64,000 nucleotides of DNA from Stenogyne calaminthoides (lineage: Eukaryota; Streptophyta; Magnoliopsida; Lamiales; Lamiaceae). Below are positions 34,161-47,400 of this stretch, piece by piece. The notes beneath the pieces were generated by a model that saw only the letters and a program-made list of their open reading frames with translations, searched no databases and had not been told where the DNA came from. The stretch lies in contig JBBCBC010000016.1 in assembly GCA_037126765.1 (NCBI GenBank), positions 17,658,728 to 17,722,727 of the forward strand, given 5' to 3'. A program made the position numbers and the translations under genes. The first letter of the stretch is position 1. Each line of letters opens with the position of its first letter.

Positions 34161-35644
34161 ACCGCATCGAGCCTTTGTTTTGCTCTGAATTTTTAAATTG
34201 TAATTTAATTAAGTGGACATTAAATTTGAAATTGGATAGTAGAACTGTTAGATCTGCTTTTGCGGTATCCAATTGTCATGGATTTTAATGTTTTATTTTG
34301 CATGCATATAAACCGTGGTTTTTTAATTCGATTCGCTCGGATTTATTTTTGCCTCGTGAGAAAATCCACGAGTAGACTAGGATTTGTTTGATTTGATCAA
34401 TGTAATAGACTAGTCTAGATCTAGGTTTATTTATTTTTTGTAAATATATTGTAACCGGATCGGGAACGAAAAAACGAAAAATTAAAAGACGCGAAATCCG
34501 AACCGAGCATAGGCGGCGCCATACCGGCACGCGCATGGGCGCAGGGCGAGGCCGGTCGAAAGGCTGCGATGTAGGGAGAGGGTCGCGCAAGACAAAGTGC
34601 GCGCTCGTGCCGACGGGATGGGGACGGCGGGCGCTACAGACGGGCGCTTGAAGAGACGCTGAAGGGCCGCCGAGGTCACGGGCGAGGGCGGAGGTGGGCG
34701 AAGGCACAGACGTCGACGCGATACCGCGACTTGCCGAGGATCGCTGACGCTTCTTGACACCGCCGAGGCGTGTCGAGGCTCACCGGGCGTGTGCTCGCCG
34801 GCGTCTTGGTATCCGAGAAAGTTAAGCCGGCCGGATCGGCGTCATCCCTGCGAAGCCGCTTAGCGTGGCGGTTCGAGATTTAAGTATTTTTTTCGAGATT
34901 TAACGAGCCGGAGAAATTCGAGATCGTGTTTCTTCAAGATCAAGCCAAGAAAAATCAAACCATGACAATTGGATAATTTGTGCCCAATATGTTTATTTTT
35001 TTCGTTATGCTTGATTTATTTGTGCTATCTTATGCTTTATTTAATTTGTTTAAATGTGTTTGCATGAGGGTTGCCAAATTGAAAAATCTCAACTCCAAAA
35101 TTACTAAGTATGTTTTAAATAATTAATTGACAATTTTATTCCGGATAATAAAATTGAATTAATTTTGACCTCCATGATTTATTTATTTGTGAATTCTTTT
35201 GGAGAAATTCCCCCCACGGGACGGTCAAAAGATAGATTTCACATGAATGAATTCCAAACGGATGATTGTGGGTTATTACTAGTGGCGACGATGACCCTCC
35301 CCACGAGGCTCGATCAAAGCGAAATAGTAATCCTGTATATAATCATGGTTATTACTTAGGTATAAAATTTATATGCATATACTTCCTCAAGTCCCCATCG
35401 ATTTTATATTGGTCAAGTGGGAGCCAACTATTAATCTGGATATTAAAGGTTTAAATCGTTTTTGTTTGTAACTCGCTTTTGAATGTGTTTAAATAATGAC
35501 CCACCCCACGGCTTATTTAAACTGTTTTGAGATGTTGGCTGATGCATGTTCATATTTTTTTTTGAGATTTTAAATATGATGGCATGTGATCAAACCTTGT
35601 GATACTTTTGTGCTTATGCATATTATTGTTTATTTCAGTTCATC
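34161..35644 (+). other. B element leader with a GC-rich block
   Basis: The base run after the LTR, ACCGCATCGAGCC, is a corrupted form of the tRNA-Met site (expected TGGTATCAGAGCC). The 1.5-kb leader has no gene. At 34480-34870 it turns sharply GC-rich, giving long minus-strand frames (34285-34760) of low complexity that look like composition artefacts. Confidence 0.6.
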
Positions 35645-36478
35645 ATGTCGCAACCTTTTAATCCACTGTTATATACACTCAAAGAACACCAATTATCTGG
35701 AGAAAACTATAATGTTTGGAAAAGAAATATGATGCATGTCCTACCTGCACAAAAACATTATTGGATTCTTGATGTACCCAAGCCAAGTAAGCCTACTGAT
35801 GAATCAACTGATGCGGCAAGACATGAGTATAATATTTGGGAGCAGGCCAATGAACCCATGAAACGTGTAATCTTGACTTCACCGTGTCGATGATTTGAAA
35901 CACGTTCATGAAGGTGTTGAGTCTGCTGAAATTATCTGCAAAGTCTTGAAGAAATGTTTTCAACAAAAGACCGCATGATCGATCGGTTTAAAAATGACGA
36001 CGTGGCTAGGCTTTGAAAATGGTTGAGGGAACACTGTAAAGGGAGCATGTTCTCGAGTCAAAACCATTTTTCAAACCGGCTTATCTCGGAACTAAGTATT
36101 GTGATGAGGCCCAAATCAATTTACATTGCTTACTCGCCAAGGAGCTTCGATGAATTTTACCGTGGTTTTGTGATGAGTGATCACATGTTTACCATGGATG
36201 ATCTTCAAAAAGCCTTGGAGAAAGTGGAGAAGCATTTAGGAAAGAAAAGACGAAGCATTGGTAATCAAAAGCTTTTTTCTCGAGAACCAAGGCAAGTCTC
36301 AAGAAAAGGAAAGTCATTAACCAAAAGCAAGCTCATCATTAAAAAAAGTGAGAAAAAGACGGTTAATGGTTGGGTGTCAAGAAAGAACCAAAAGGAACAT
36401 GTTTCAATTAAGGGGGAGAAAGGACATTGGAGGTCGACTGTTCCAATCCCAAAAGGAAAGGAAAGGAAAGAAAGGTAA
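35645..36478 (+). pseudogene. B element gag
   Basis: ATG at 35645 opens MSQPFNPLLYTLKEHQLSGE, the N-terminus usual for Copia gag of the type that reads 'L..N.LTG.NY..W' (here YNVWKRNMMHVL). A stop comes after 82 codons and later parts lie in other frames: capsid residues near 36000-36240 (FYRGFVMSDHMFTMDDLQKA), a Lys-rich linker and the zinc-knuckle position at 36395-36440. There the frame keeps GEKGHW but the Cys residues are gone (HVSIKGEKGHW), so the knuckle is not functional as written. Several breaks sit near CAG/CTG triplets. Confidence 0.82.
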
Positions 36479-36502
36479 TCCTCACTCACTAGTTGTTGAA
36501 AC

Positions 36503-37610
36503 TTGTTTAGCGGCGTATGCCTCCCATTTATGGGTGGTGGATACGGGACCACTAATCATGTTTGTTTCACGTTACAGGGGTTCAAAAGGACCCGACAACT
36601 AAGTGGAAGTGAGATCCTCATCACACCGGGGAGATCTTCGAGAGTGGCAGCTGAAGCAGTGGGAGAAGTGCACCTGTCTTTTGAAGATAAAGTTTTAATT
36701 TTAAGAGATGTTCTGTACGTTCCGAGTTTTAGAAAGAATTTGATTTCAGTTTCTAAACTTTTTCATGATGGATATTCGGTTACTTTTAATAAAGTTGTTA
36801 CCATTTCTCTTTATGATAAATTTATCTGTTATGGAACGTTGGCGAATAATCTCTATACAATTAACTGTGCACACCACTCAAGAAATGCATCCTATAACAC
36901 ATCAACTATTTCCGAGAAAAGAAAACGTTCATCAGACGTGAACGAGACACTTCTTTGGCATCTAAAATTGGGTCATATAAATCCAAAGAGGATCCAAAGG
37001 TTGGTGAAAGACGGTTCACTAGAACTTCTCCAAGTTGAACCGTTTCCAACCTGCGAATCATGTTTGGAGGGTAAAATGACCAAGAGGGCATTTGGAGCCA
37101 AGGGGAATAGGGCCAAAGAAGTGTTAGAGATCGTTTACACGTATGTATGTGGTCCAATGTCAACCAAAAGCAAGAGGAGGTTATGAGTATTTAAATCACT
37201 TTCATTGATGATTACTCAAGGTACGGTTATATTTTCCTTATGAAGCATAAATCGAGACCTTTGAGAAATTCAAAGAATTTAAGGCTCAAGCAGAATCATA
37301 GGGAAAAAACGTATCAAGTCTCTACGATCTGATCGTGGAGGCGAATACCTCAACGATGAGTTTTTGAACTACTTATCTGATGAAGGGATTGTATCCCAAC
37401 TTTGCACCCGGAACCCCTCAACAAAACGGGGTTGCAGAGCGAAGAAACATAACTCTTTTGGAAATGGTTAGATCAATGATGAGTTATGCGGATCTTCCCA
37501 AGTCGTTCCGGGTCATGCCTTGGAAACAACGGCTTACATTCTTGAACTTGGTGCCATCCAAATCGGTTCCCAAAACTCCCAAAGAATTGTGGACCCAAGG
37601 CAAAGCCTAG
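36503..37610 (+). pseudogene. B element protease and integrase
   Basis: The protease box reads WVVDTG with a frame break right after it (36530-36560), then VLRDVLYVPSFRKNLISVSK. The integrase zinc part is LLWHLKLGHINPKRIQ with CESCLEGKMTKRAF (HHCC), intact at 36950-37085. The core is broken: YVCGPMSTKSKRR runs into a stop at 37183, the LRSDRGGEYL aspartate is in another frame near 37325, and the glutamate box PQQNGVAERRN is intact at 37415. DD35E residues can all be found, but in three frames. Confidence 0.85.
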
Positions 37611-39572
37611 TATATGAGACACATGAAGATTTGGGGGTGTCCGACCTACGTGTTGGATAAAGGAATGGATCCTCGATCGAAATTGGATCCTCGAGGATCG
37701 AGGAACAAAAGGTATTTGTTCTATGGTCCTGAAGATCAAAAGGTGGTCATAAGCACCCACTTTAGATTTTTGGAAGAAGACTATATGAACCAAAGAAAAC
37801 CCAGAAGTGAGATTACCTTAAATGAGCTTAGAGGGCAAACCTCATTGCCAACTGTACTAGATGATATACCAAACGATACGCTTTCACAACCGGAGTCTCG
37901 TCGTAGTGGGAGGGTTGTTAGACAGCCCGATAGATTCATGGGAATAGGAGAGTCCTCGGACTTGATTCCCGGACAAGACGAATCAGACCCATGGACATAT
38001 GACGAGGCACTCCAAGATAAGGATGCAGATTCTTTGCAAACAGCAATGAAATCCGAAATGAGTTCTATGTTTCATAATAGAGTGTGGGAGCTAGTCGAAC
38101 CACTTAATGGGGTCAAACCCATTGGATGCAAGTGGGTATATAAGAGGAAAAGAGGACCGGACGGGAAGGTTGAAACCTTCAAAGCAAGACTAGTGGCGAA
38201 AGGTTATACTCAGAAAGAAGGGATCGATTATGAGGAAACTTTTTCGCCAAAGAGCCATGCTTAAGTCCATCCGTATTCTCTTATCGATTCTGCGCATTTC
38301 GACTTTGAAATCAAGAAATGGTCATCAAGATGGCTTTCCTTAACGGAAGTCTTGACGAAGAGATCTATATGCACAACCCCAAGGTTTCATTGAAACAGGC
38401 CAAGAACATCGTGTTTGTAAGCTCAAGAAGTCCATTTACGGACTCAAACAGGCATCCAGAGCTTGGAACCAATGTTTTGATCATGTTATAAAGTCTTATG
38501 GGTTTGATCAAAATGAGTTTGAAAGTTGTGTGTATAAAAAAAAGTGTTTGAACTGCATTGGTATTCTTAGTACTATACGTAGATGACATTCTGATCATCG
38601 GGAACGATGTGAAGGTGTTATCAGACGTAAGGGCATGGCTTTCAAAACAGTTTGATATGAAGGACTTAGGGGAAGCCGGGCACGTCCTTGGGATCAAGAT
38701 CACTCGAGATCGCAAGAAAAGGATGTTAGGCTTATCGCAAGCTTCATACATAGACACTGTCTTGAAACGTTTCAGTATGCAAGATTCCAAGAAAGGATTC
38801 GTACCTTTCAGGCATGGAATCCATCTATCCAAGAAAATGTCCCCTAAGACGAAAGAGGAGATAGATGACATGAAAGGCATTCCTTATGCTTCTACCGCCG
38901 GAAGTCTTATGTATGTAATCTTTAGTCATGCGAGACCGGATATCTGCTTTACCGTAGGCATGGTGGCAAGATATCAAAGTAACCCCGGGAAAGAGCATTG
39001 GACGGCAGTTAAAAACATTCTAAAGTATCTGAAAAGAACTCGGGATAGAATGTTGGTTTATCAGTCAGAAAGTCCAATCCCCATTGGTTACACGGACTCG
39101 GATTTCCAATCAGACATGGACTCGGAAAAATCTACCTCCCAGTAGTGTGTTTTGCATGGGGAGGAGCCGTAACATGGAGAAGCGTCAGCCAAGCAAATGC
39201 ATCGCAGATTCTACCATGGAAGCCGAATATGTAGTCAAGAATGAGGCAAATGAAAAAAGCGGTTTGGCTCAAGCACTTCCTTGTGGACTTAGATGTGGTT
39301 CGAATTTGCCCAAAGAAAATCATCATTTATTGTGACAATGCTTAGGGCAGCGATTGCAAATTCAAAGGAACCAAGAGCCCACAAAGCCAAAGAAACACAT
39401 TGAAAGGAAATACCATCTTATACGAGTCATCGTTAAGAGAGGAGATATAGATGTGGCAAAGATAGCGTCTGAGGAAAACCTAGCAGATCTATTCACAAAG
39501 AGTCTGCCTCTGAATACATTCGAGAGACATGTGGAAGGAATGGGTGTCAAGACCGCTACCAATCTGCTTTGA
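37611..39572 (+). pseudogene. B element reverse transcriptase and RNase H
   Basis: One frame (37614-38264) goes from IKIWGCP-type integrase tail into RT, with VWELVEPLNGVKPIGCKWVY and ARLVAKGYTQKEGIDYEETF, then breaks. Pieces around 38290-38550 show KLKKSIYGLKQASRAWNQ in another frame. A frame of 195 codons (38558-39145) has the catalytic YVDDILI, KDLGEAGHVLGIKI and the first RNase H aspartate in YTDSDFQSD. RNase H goes on with CIADSTMEAEY and ends ADLFTKSLPL before the stop at 39572. Four or more frameshifts make it inactive as written. Confidence 0.88.
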
Positions 39573-39682
39573 ATATAAGTGGGAGAAATTATTAGGTTCG
39601 TGTAGGTGACATTAGATGTCACGGACTACGCGAGACGTGTTGTAGTATACTTAAAAGCAGACTTTGAGTATAAGTGGGAGAT
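39573..39682 (+). promoter_or_regulatory. B element 3' untranslated end with polypurine tract
   Basis: 110 non-coding bases end AAGTGGGAGAT directly before the LTR; the last 77 recur before the 5' LTR (32222-32298). Confidence 0.75.
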
Positions 39683-41508
39683 TGTTGGGGATTATCTTTG
39701 AAAAGTATGCTTTTTACTTTGTATAATCGAAAACCAATTTCGAGACTTATTTATCAAATAAATTGTTTATCACCGATGCTTTAAATATGATTGAATGTTA
39801 TATATATTTACTTGCATAACTGCTCAATAATTAAATGCGTGTTACATCAGTAGTTAATTTAGTGATACCCGATCACGAAAGATTAAATTAACAAATCCCT
39901 TTGTAACTAAAAGTACGCCATTCACGACCTAGATGGAAATGAACAACCATCGCGAAAGGTTGAGGTGTAAGGCTCAGATTGGTTGGCTTGACCAAGAGAT
40001 TACACTAGTACATGATGATCGATCGTTGAATAGGACCTCTGGGGAGGATAAATTCTTCAGAACTGAACAAGGAAGAATTAGACCTCAGTGGTTCGTTGTT
40101 TCTTAACCTTCGTCCCTTAAATAGGATCACGTGGGATTGGTAATTATTGCTTTGACTTATCATGGGTAGCGAATCAGAGAGAGATTCAATACTTTTTATC
40201 TGGGGAAAATTATTGGTCACATGTGATTGCTAAGATTTAATACAAAGAATCGTGTGCAAGTACGCTTGCTTGATTTGCCCCCTTGGGAGGTTCATAAGTT
40301 TTATCATACCAAATCTTGCAAGTGGAATTAGTTTCCGGTACCAAGGACAAAAGATATTAATTAACGGAAAGCTATTTCAGTGGCTTGAATTAATTAATGG
40401 GCTAGATAATCTTAAACACGGGAAATAATGACCGGGAGCCATATTGACTGTAATATGGGTTAAGATGGATAGTGCAATATTAATTATGTAGTGGGATTAA
40501 TTAATATTTATGGGCTTGAATTATATTGTGGCTCAATATTAGATATTCAAGATCCATTAGAAGGTCCAATCTTAATTCTCCTAAAGGCCCCCTGAGTAGC
40601 CCAACATATAGTCCAATAACTGAAAAGGTGATTAAAATAAAATAAATATTGTTGCTTAATATTTCTCTAATTAATTCGAAAATTATGGATAAAAGAGGGA
40701 GAAAGATTTTCTTTGAATTTTGTTATGGAATGAAGATATGTATTCTTGGAATACAAGATTGTCTCATTAAATTCAAGAAATCTCCCACTTGGTTATACAT
40801 AATGAAATTTCAAAATTTTGGAAATATAGTGGGCAAGAAAGATTTTCTTGATTTTCTTGAAAAGATATTATGGAAGATATGTATTTCTTGAAATACAAGA
40901 ATATCTCATAAATTCAAGAAGATCCAAATCTTGGATTCTTGCATCATCAAATTTTCGAAAATAATGCCATAAAATAGAGGAGGTGGAATTTTGTGGAATA
41001 TTTTAATTATGGGAAAAAGAATATATGGGATATATTCAAGATTTCTTGGTGACCAAGAAAAGTCTTTTCCCACATTGAAAAATCACTAAAATTTCGTTCA
41101 CCCTCCCTCCTATAAATAGGGGATGATTAGTTCATTCCCAAGTACAATTCCATGTGCTGGAAATATTAGCAAATCCACGAAAGTGGTGCAACAAAGTTTA
41201 TTTTTTCCTTTTGTTAATTGTTCGCGAGTATCCTTCCACCGGATTGTCGAGCAAGGGCTAAGGGAATACTTGGGAAGTCCTTTTGGTTAGTCCGTCCGAC
41301 CGAAGTCACTGCCATCTCGAGAGGTACGTTCACATAAACCCGTAGATTCCGCATGCGTAGGTTTTACGTGGCTTTTTATATGCATGATATGTTGTTGCAA
41401 TTATTATTTGAATTAATATAGGATTAATTCATGCTAGTAATAATTAATGAATTAAATTTGTATTTAAATATTCACCCCGAATAGATCTGTGCAACTCATT
41501 CCCCAACA
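39683..41508 (+). repeat. B element 3' LTR
   Basis: It matches 32299-34160 but has TATCTTTGAAAAG for TATACTGAAAAG, AATTTCGAGAC for AATTTCCAGAC and AACAAATCC for AACAGATCC, plus a 30-bp deletion near 40340. TATA box at 41111-41118. Confidence 0.93.
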
Positions 41509-41946
41509 CAAAGTGGATTTAGAGAGAATACTCATCTTCTCATCATAATTGGATCTAAATCATTGGCCAATACACGTCAACTTAGACTCTGTGACTAAGT
41601 GTGACACTAATGAACAATTAGTGATTTGAGATAAACTGATTAAGGTATTTGAATAGAAACTTCATCATGTTCAAGACTAATTGAGTATTCGTGAATGAAA
41701 GGAGGAAATCGCAATTGCCCACGTTTCAGTTACAAGTAGTTGCATGTTTCTCGCAACGTACCTCATATATTGAGAATGTCTGATTTATTGACTAGGGTTC
41801 AATAAAGACCGCTAGTTTGACTAATAGCTCGGTATATGACGGCCTATGGGTCAAACAACAAGTATTTCCCTTTTACGGATTATAGTTGGTTGATTAAATG
41901 TTAAATTGGATTTAATATTTAATTTATGGAGAAGTAATTAATAATA
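41509..41946 (+). repeat. Element E 5' LTR, piece 2
   Basis: It picks up at CAAAGTGGATTTAGAG, matching 62508-62946 of the 3' LTR almost base for base. It ends ATTAATAATA, including the first copy of the TAATA target duplication (41942-41946). Confidence 0.92.
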
Positions 41947-43988
41947 TGTTGGTCCCGGTGCAAACGAGTCTTACACGTGTATGGGGGGGGATACACGTGT
42001 TCAGTGATTTTAAAACTTTTTCTTTTACTGAGGTCAGCTTGGGTCAGGTTGTCCTGATGATTTGGTCCTGAGAAGCACAAATCGCTCTGAGTCAAAGACT
42101 ATCTGAGACAGTGATCCTGAGTTGCTCTCAGATACCTCAGATAATCCCAACTGAGTCCTGAGTTTTCAGAGATCCTGAGTTGCTTGGATCAGATAACTAA
42201 CTTACTGAACCCTCAGAAGAGTAAGTTCAGTTTGGTAACTATCTGTTCTAGCTACTTTCGGATGTGCGAATGGTTGACCCTTAGTTTATACTGTTTTAAG
42301 CTTTTTGTTTGAAAACCTTCCTTTAATGGAATAGTGATTAGGTTGTGATTCAATTATATGCAACTTTCAGTGGATTGATTCCAACTAAAATATCAGTGAA
42401 AATATGCTTTCAAAACACAGTAATGCAACAGATAAATCAAGCAAAACAGAAAGCAAAGAACACATCAAATTATAGTGGTTCAGAGATTCAAGCTCCTACG
42501 TCCCACTCTCCCCGATATCTTCGAGAAAATTCACTAATCACTTCCTAAGGCTTTACGACTACCTCTCAGTAGTTTACTAACCTTTCTATTTTTGAGCTTC
42601 ACTTACCTCTCATAGTTTACTAACTCAAAACTCACACAAACTTTCTGTCTATCCAAGATAGATTACTCACTTCTTCTCTAGAGCTTTCTGACTACCTCAA
42701 TGTAGTTTACTAACTCTTTACAACTCCAATCTCACCAACAATCACACTCAAACTACCTTACAAAGGGTTTGGGGTTTCTTGGTTGGTTTCCAACTAGGAT
42801 GAGATATCCTTTACAATAAAGAACAATGCAAAGGCTAGGATATCTCGACTAAGCTTTGGATATATCTTATCAAGCTAGGCTTAGTGGAATGAGCTCTCTT
42901 CGATTTAAAGAACTTGGGAAATTCTTGGGTTTTCGAGTGCTTCAACTTGCAATAATTAGTTTGAGCTCTTGAGTTGCTTACAAATTTCCCGTAACCTTAC
43001 AATGTAGAGGGTCACAAGTATTTATAGGCATACACCAAGGTTACTCTTGAAAAACTATCCGTTGGAGAGATAAATTTCGTGAGTTTCCTCTTATGGTGTG
43101 TGAGGAACGGCTATATTTAGGGTTTGACACTCCCAAACAAGTTTTAGGCAATAGCCTTTCATGTAGCCGGTCTTCACTTTTTGCGATCGAACTTAGTACT
43201 TCGACATCTTTTTTCAAAGGACTGTCAATCGTCGATTATCAATATGGTACAATGTTGTCTTCCTCTTTTTGACTTTTTGTCTCCGGTTAAAGGTAGACAA
43301 CTCAACGGCTCTTTTGGTTACAATCTCGAAAGTGATATAACCTTAACAACACTTTGTCTTAGTGCCTTTTGTGCGCATTTGAATGTCTTGGGCAATATCT
43401 ATTTTTCTAAGAATCACGATCTTCTCGAGATTGCATCCTTCGGATAGATATTTTTAGAAGCCTCGGAACATTCAGTTTATATCGAGCATTCAAGACATTA
43501 CCGAAGTCTTGATAATTATCGTGCCTTCCGATATTCTTGATCTTCGATCTTGATCTTACATCTTCTTGAGTCTTCTGAGTCTTCAGGGTCTTCTGAGTCT
43601 TTACAGATATCTTGACCGATATCTCGAAGTCTTCATCTTTGAGTCTTGATTCCTCGGTTTTATCTTGAGTCTTGATATCTCGATTTCACATTGAGTCTTG
43701 ATATCTCGATTTCTCCTTTGAGTCTTTAGTTTCTCGATTTCATCTTTGAAACTTGAAACTTCGATTTCATCTTGAAAACTTCGGTTTGTTCAGAAACTTA
43801 CTGAGTTCTTCAGAATCTTCAGATCCTAACCTGATCTATATCTGCTGACTATACATTTTGCAGATAACATCTTGAATACTCTAAAAACTGAATCCTGACT
43901 CAACTATCAAGATTATCCTGAACATGTCATACTCAGGGGTTTTGGGATCTAATCAAAATCATATCTTTATTAAATTCATCTCCCAACA
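41947..43988 (-). repeat. S element 3' LTR
   Basis: It runs from TGTTGGTCCCGG to CTCCCAACA. The minus-strand TATA box TATAAATA is at 43026-43019. CAG/CTG triplets are mostly intact up to about 42560 and largely altered in 43180-43800, so the change is patchy within one LTR. Confidence 0.94.
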
Positions 43989-44003
43989 ATTTCCCCCTTT
44001 TTG
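43989..44003 (-). promoter_or_regulatory. S element polypurine tract
   Basis: The minus strand reads AAAAAGGGGGAAAT up against the 3' LTR start. Confidence 0.88.
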
Positions 44004-44436
44004 ATGATGCCAAAATCTATCTTGTTACAAACATACTTAACCTATACTCAGGTTTCAGTTTATCCTATTACAAGATTGGTTATATTTTCAACAATTTCCC
44101 CCATAAATAATGAGTCTCTCAACAATTAATTTCCCAATAATTTCTTAAACAGAGAATCTCCCAACAATTTTTCTAAGTAGAGAATCTCCCAATAATTAAT
44201 TCAGAGACAATCATTCAGACATATAAAAAATAAAAGACATGTAAATAAGATAATGAGATATTATCTTTTGAGCATAAATGATAAGTTTTCATTGATGATA
44301 GGTAGACTATTACAAGTTACAATGAATCTTATCTGAACAAAATAAAAAAGACAAAAAAAAAGGATTACATTAATCTTCCGAGTCTTCATTCTTTAGTCTT
44401 CTTCTGTTCTTCAGCTCGGCTCTTCAGTTTGGCTCT

Positions 44437-47400
44437 TCAGTTCTGATCTTCCACCTCATCAGCAAGGACTTCAAGGTTGAACATTCTGTAATATCTTCTT
44501 TTTCAAATAAGATCTCTCTTTTAATGATATTAGGATTGTTCCTGTCGGACCCAACCGAATAGGCGTCTTCGAGATATTTCTTGAGCAATGGCTTTCTCAT
44601 TTACACAGCCATTCTCCAGCCTGGGAGGAGGGTACACGTATGGACCAGGGGCGGTTATCTGCACCTTTCCTTCATCCGCAAGATTTATCCAGCCTTGAAG
44701 ATATTTCGGATAGAAGGTCAGGAGATAGTCGATGAAAGCCTCATTTGGATCTGAGCTCTCCCCTCTCCATTCTCTGAACACATCATAATAGAACCGAAAA
44801 GTTCTCTTAATTTCTTCCCATGCATCGTTGAGTGGATCGCATCCATTTGTCAACATCGACCATTTCTCTGCTTTTGTGTTCCCTCTCCTCTTGCTTGCGA
44901 ACTTTTGAACCCACTCCTTCTTTTTTACGCTCTTCTTCTACCTTTTTTTTCGATCACCGGTACACCGTAAATGTAGCGATGTTTTTTTTTTGCTTGTTCA
45001 ATCTGGAGTGTTTTTGAGCGCTTACGGTATTGAAGACCTTCTTCTTTGGTTCAACCTCGATTCTTCAATATCCAAAGATCAATTTTCTCTCAATTGGCTT
45101 AGAAGCCTTTGCTCTTTTGCCCTCAGGCTCTTCCATCGCCATAGCCTTTCTCTTGATGGGCATTTCAGCACCAGCTAGGCTTGTACCAATCCTTCCTCTA
45201 CCACTCAGTTTCTCTATAGCAACTTCTTGCATTGTTTCCTCTGAAACCTGAGTGTAGATTGGCTTCTCCACCTTCTTGAACTTAAGCTTCTCAGGGGCTT
45301 CTATTTCCTTCATGGCTTCGGCAATGATCTTCTTTTCAGCATCCTTTACAACCTTGCCCTTCAGAGTATGTTCCAATAAAATCCTGAGATCAGCTCCGTG
45401 TCTTTCCCCTTCTTGAACCATACTCTGGCGAAGCTTCGAGAGTCTTTGGTCCATATGGTATTGTTCTTTACTGACACTCCGCACCTCCCCTGCCATCTGA
45501 TCTTACTCCTCCTCGAGCCTTCTGAGGTGGTTCTTCGCCACAGAGAATTCTTCATACAGATGAGCAAATTGGCTTGAGAGATCTTCTTTGAACATGTCTG
45601 TCATCTTGGCCATGAGCATTGAGCTCATTTCCTCAATAGCGTTCTTCACCAGCATCTCATTCTTCTCTACCAACTTTGCTTCTAGAATGAGTCCTCTCGA
45701 TGCTTTTTGCTTCACTTTCATAAAGCTTCACCCTTAACCCCTCCATCTTCTTTTCTAACTTTCCTTCCATGGAGGTCACTTTCTGTCGAGTATCCTGAAG
45801 TAGCACCGCTTACAAGAAGAACTCAAGCTTTCAATCTTCGAGCTTGGTTGGCCAATGCCTCCTCGATCCGAAGCAACTTTGGTCGATCGATCAAACCTTC
45901 TCCAATTTTTCCATCACGGGGTGAGATAATCTCGGGGAGCATATCCGATCGGTCAGGCCTCCCGAGTTGGATGTTCATCCCGAGTCTCGATCTGAACACG
46001 AGCTTTAGTCTGAATCGGGGCTTCAGGACTCGATCCGAGTCTGGATTCACCCCGAGCTTGGGTGTCCACTGAGCCTCGGTCTGCATATCGACATTACAAA
46101 TTTAAAGGTAGGAACTTCAAGAATCCTGCATAATTATTAATAGTGCCAAAAGTTACTGAAGGCTAACTTCGATCGAGGATGTTCGACAAAGAAATTTGAT
46201 CGACAAGACGGTTGAGTCTTTCTCCTTCGAGATTGACTCTCATCATCCCCTTGTTGGTCCCCATCCCGAGATTTGTCTTTGGAGCTTGGGGCACCAACTT
46301 CAAAGAATCCTCTCAAAGAACCTTCCTCTTCACAAGCTCATCAAAGTCCGAGATTTTCATCCCGAGCTTGGTTTTTCCGAACCCCGAGAATTCAAAGGAG
46401 AAAAGTTGTCTCCTCGTTCCACCGGTCTTCGCCTCAATGAAGCAATATTGAGCATCTCCTAAGAGTCTGGTTGAGGATGTAACCTCAATCTGAAGAAGAT
46501 GTCTTGGAGGTCATGGAATGAGCTAAGCTTAAGGTAGCGGTCAAGGATGAACCGTTCCCCCTTGCTTCGCCATTCGGTCTCTTCAGCTTCACCTTTCTTG
46601 AGCATCGGGCTCTCGTGTTCGGGCTTGAAAGTCTCTGCTTTGAAGGATCGACTAACAACTCATTCAGAGAGCTCATCAAAATTCATCGGCTCCCCGAGGC
46701 TCAAAGAACTCGAGGTTTGGGCGCATGCCTCCTCGGTCTGAATCGACTTGGTTCTCGAGGTCCGAGCGCCTCCTCCTCCGAGGAATTTTAGTTTGCTCTG
46801 AGACTTGAGTAGGCACTTCCTCAGAGGGAATCTGAACATTTTCTGAGGTCTGAGCAGGTGCTTCCTCAGCAGGGATCTGTACTTTCTCTGAGGTCTGAGG
46901 TCCTTGGAAGATTTCTTGAGAGATCTTATCAGAACTAAGCGATGTCTCAAGAACCTCAGAGAAGACTTGCTCCTCAGTTTGATCCTGTGCCTTTGAGATA
47001 GCCTGAGCCAATACAAGTAAAGGCGATTTCTGAGCAGTTTGGCTCTCAGGCTGAATCTCCTCAGTCTCACTTTCCTCATCTTCATCAGTGAGAACCACCA
47101 TTCTTTTGCGCTTTGGAGCAAGGGTCTTTTGCTTCTTCAATCTCTCACCCTGCTCCATCTTGGCATCCAACAAAACCTTCCCCCTAGTTTGTTGGCTTTC
47201 TTCAGCAGCAGCTGCAACTGGTGATTCCACCTTTTTCTCTTTCTTCCCCTTGATAGTCATCTTTGCAGCAATGGGCTTGAACATTACTTTGGACTTAGGG
47301 AATGGAGTAGAGTTTGAAAAGATATCCTCCTCCTCTCGGCACTTCGCCAAAATAAATGCTATTTTGGTGGCATGGAGGATCCTGCCTTTGATCGATATTA

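Larger units (their letters stand above)
32222..41508 (+). mobile_element. B element: complete Ty1/Copia retrotransposon with extra 77 bp at its left
   Basis: Two LTRs of 1862 and 1826 bp (32299-34160, 39683-41508) enclose gag and pol in plus orientation. To the left of the first LTR stand 77 bases (32222-32298) identical to the internal 3' end before the second LTR (39606-39682), including the polypurine tract. No 5-bp target duplication can therefore be read. The LTRs are very alike apart from CAG/CTG sites and one 30-bp gap, so the insertion looks recent. Confidence 0.88.

Noticed and set aside
34285..34760. Overlapping minus-strand frames in the B leader
   Set aside because: Pro/Arg/Ser-rich translations follow from GC-rich sequence; two frames open at once, no motif.
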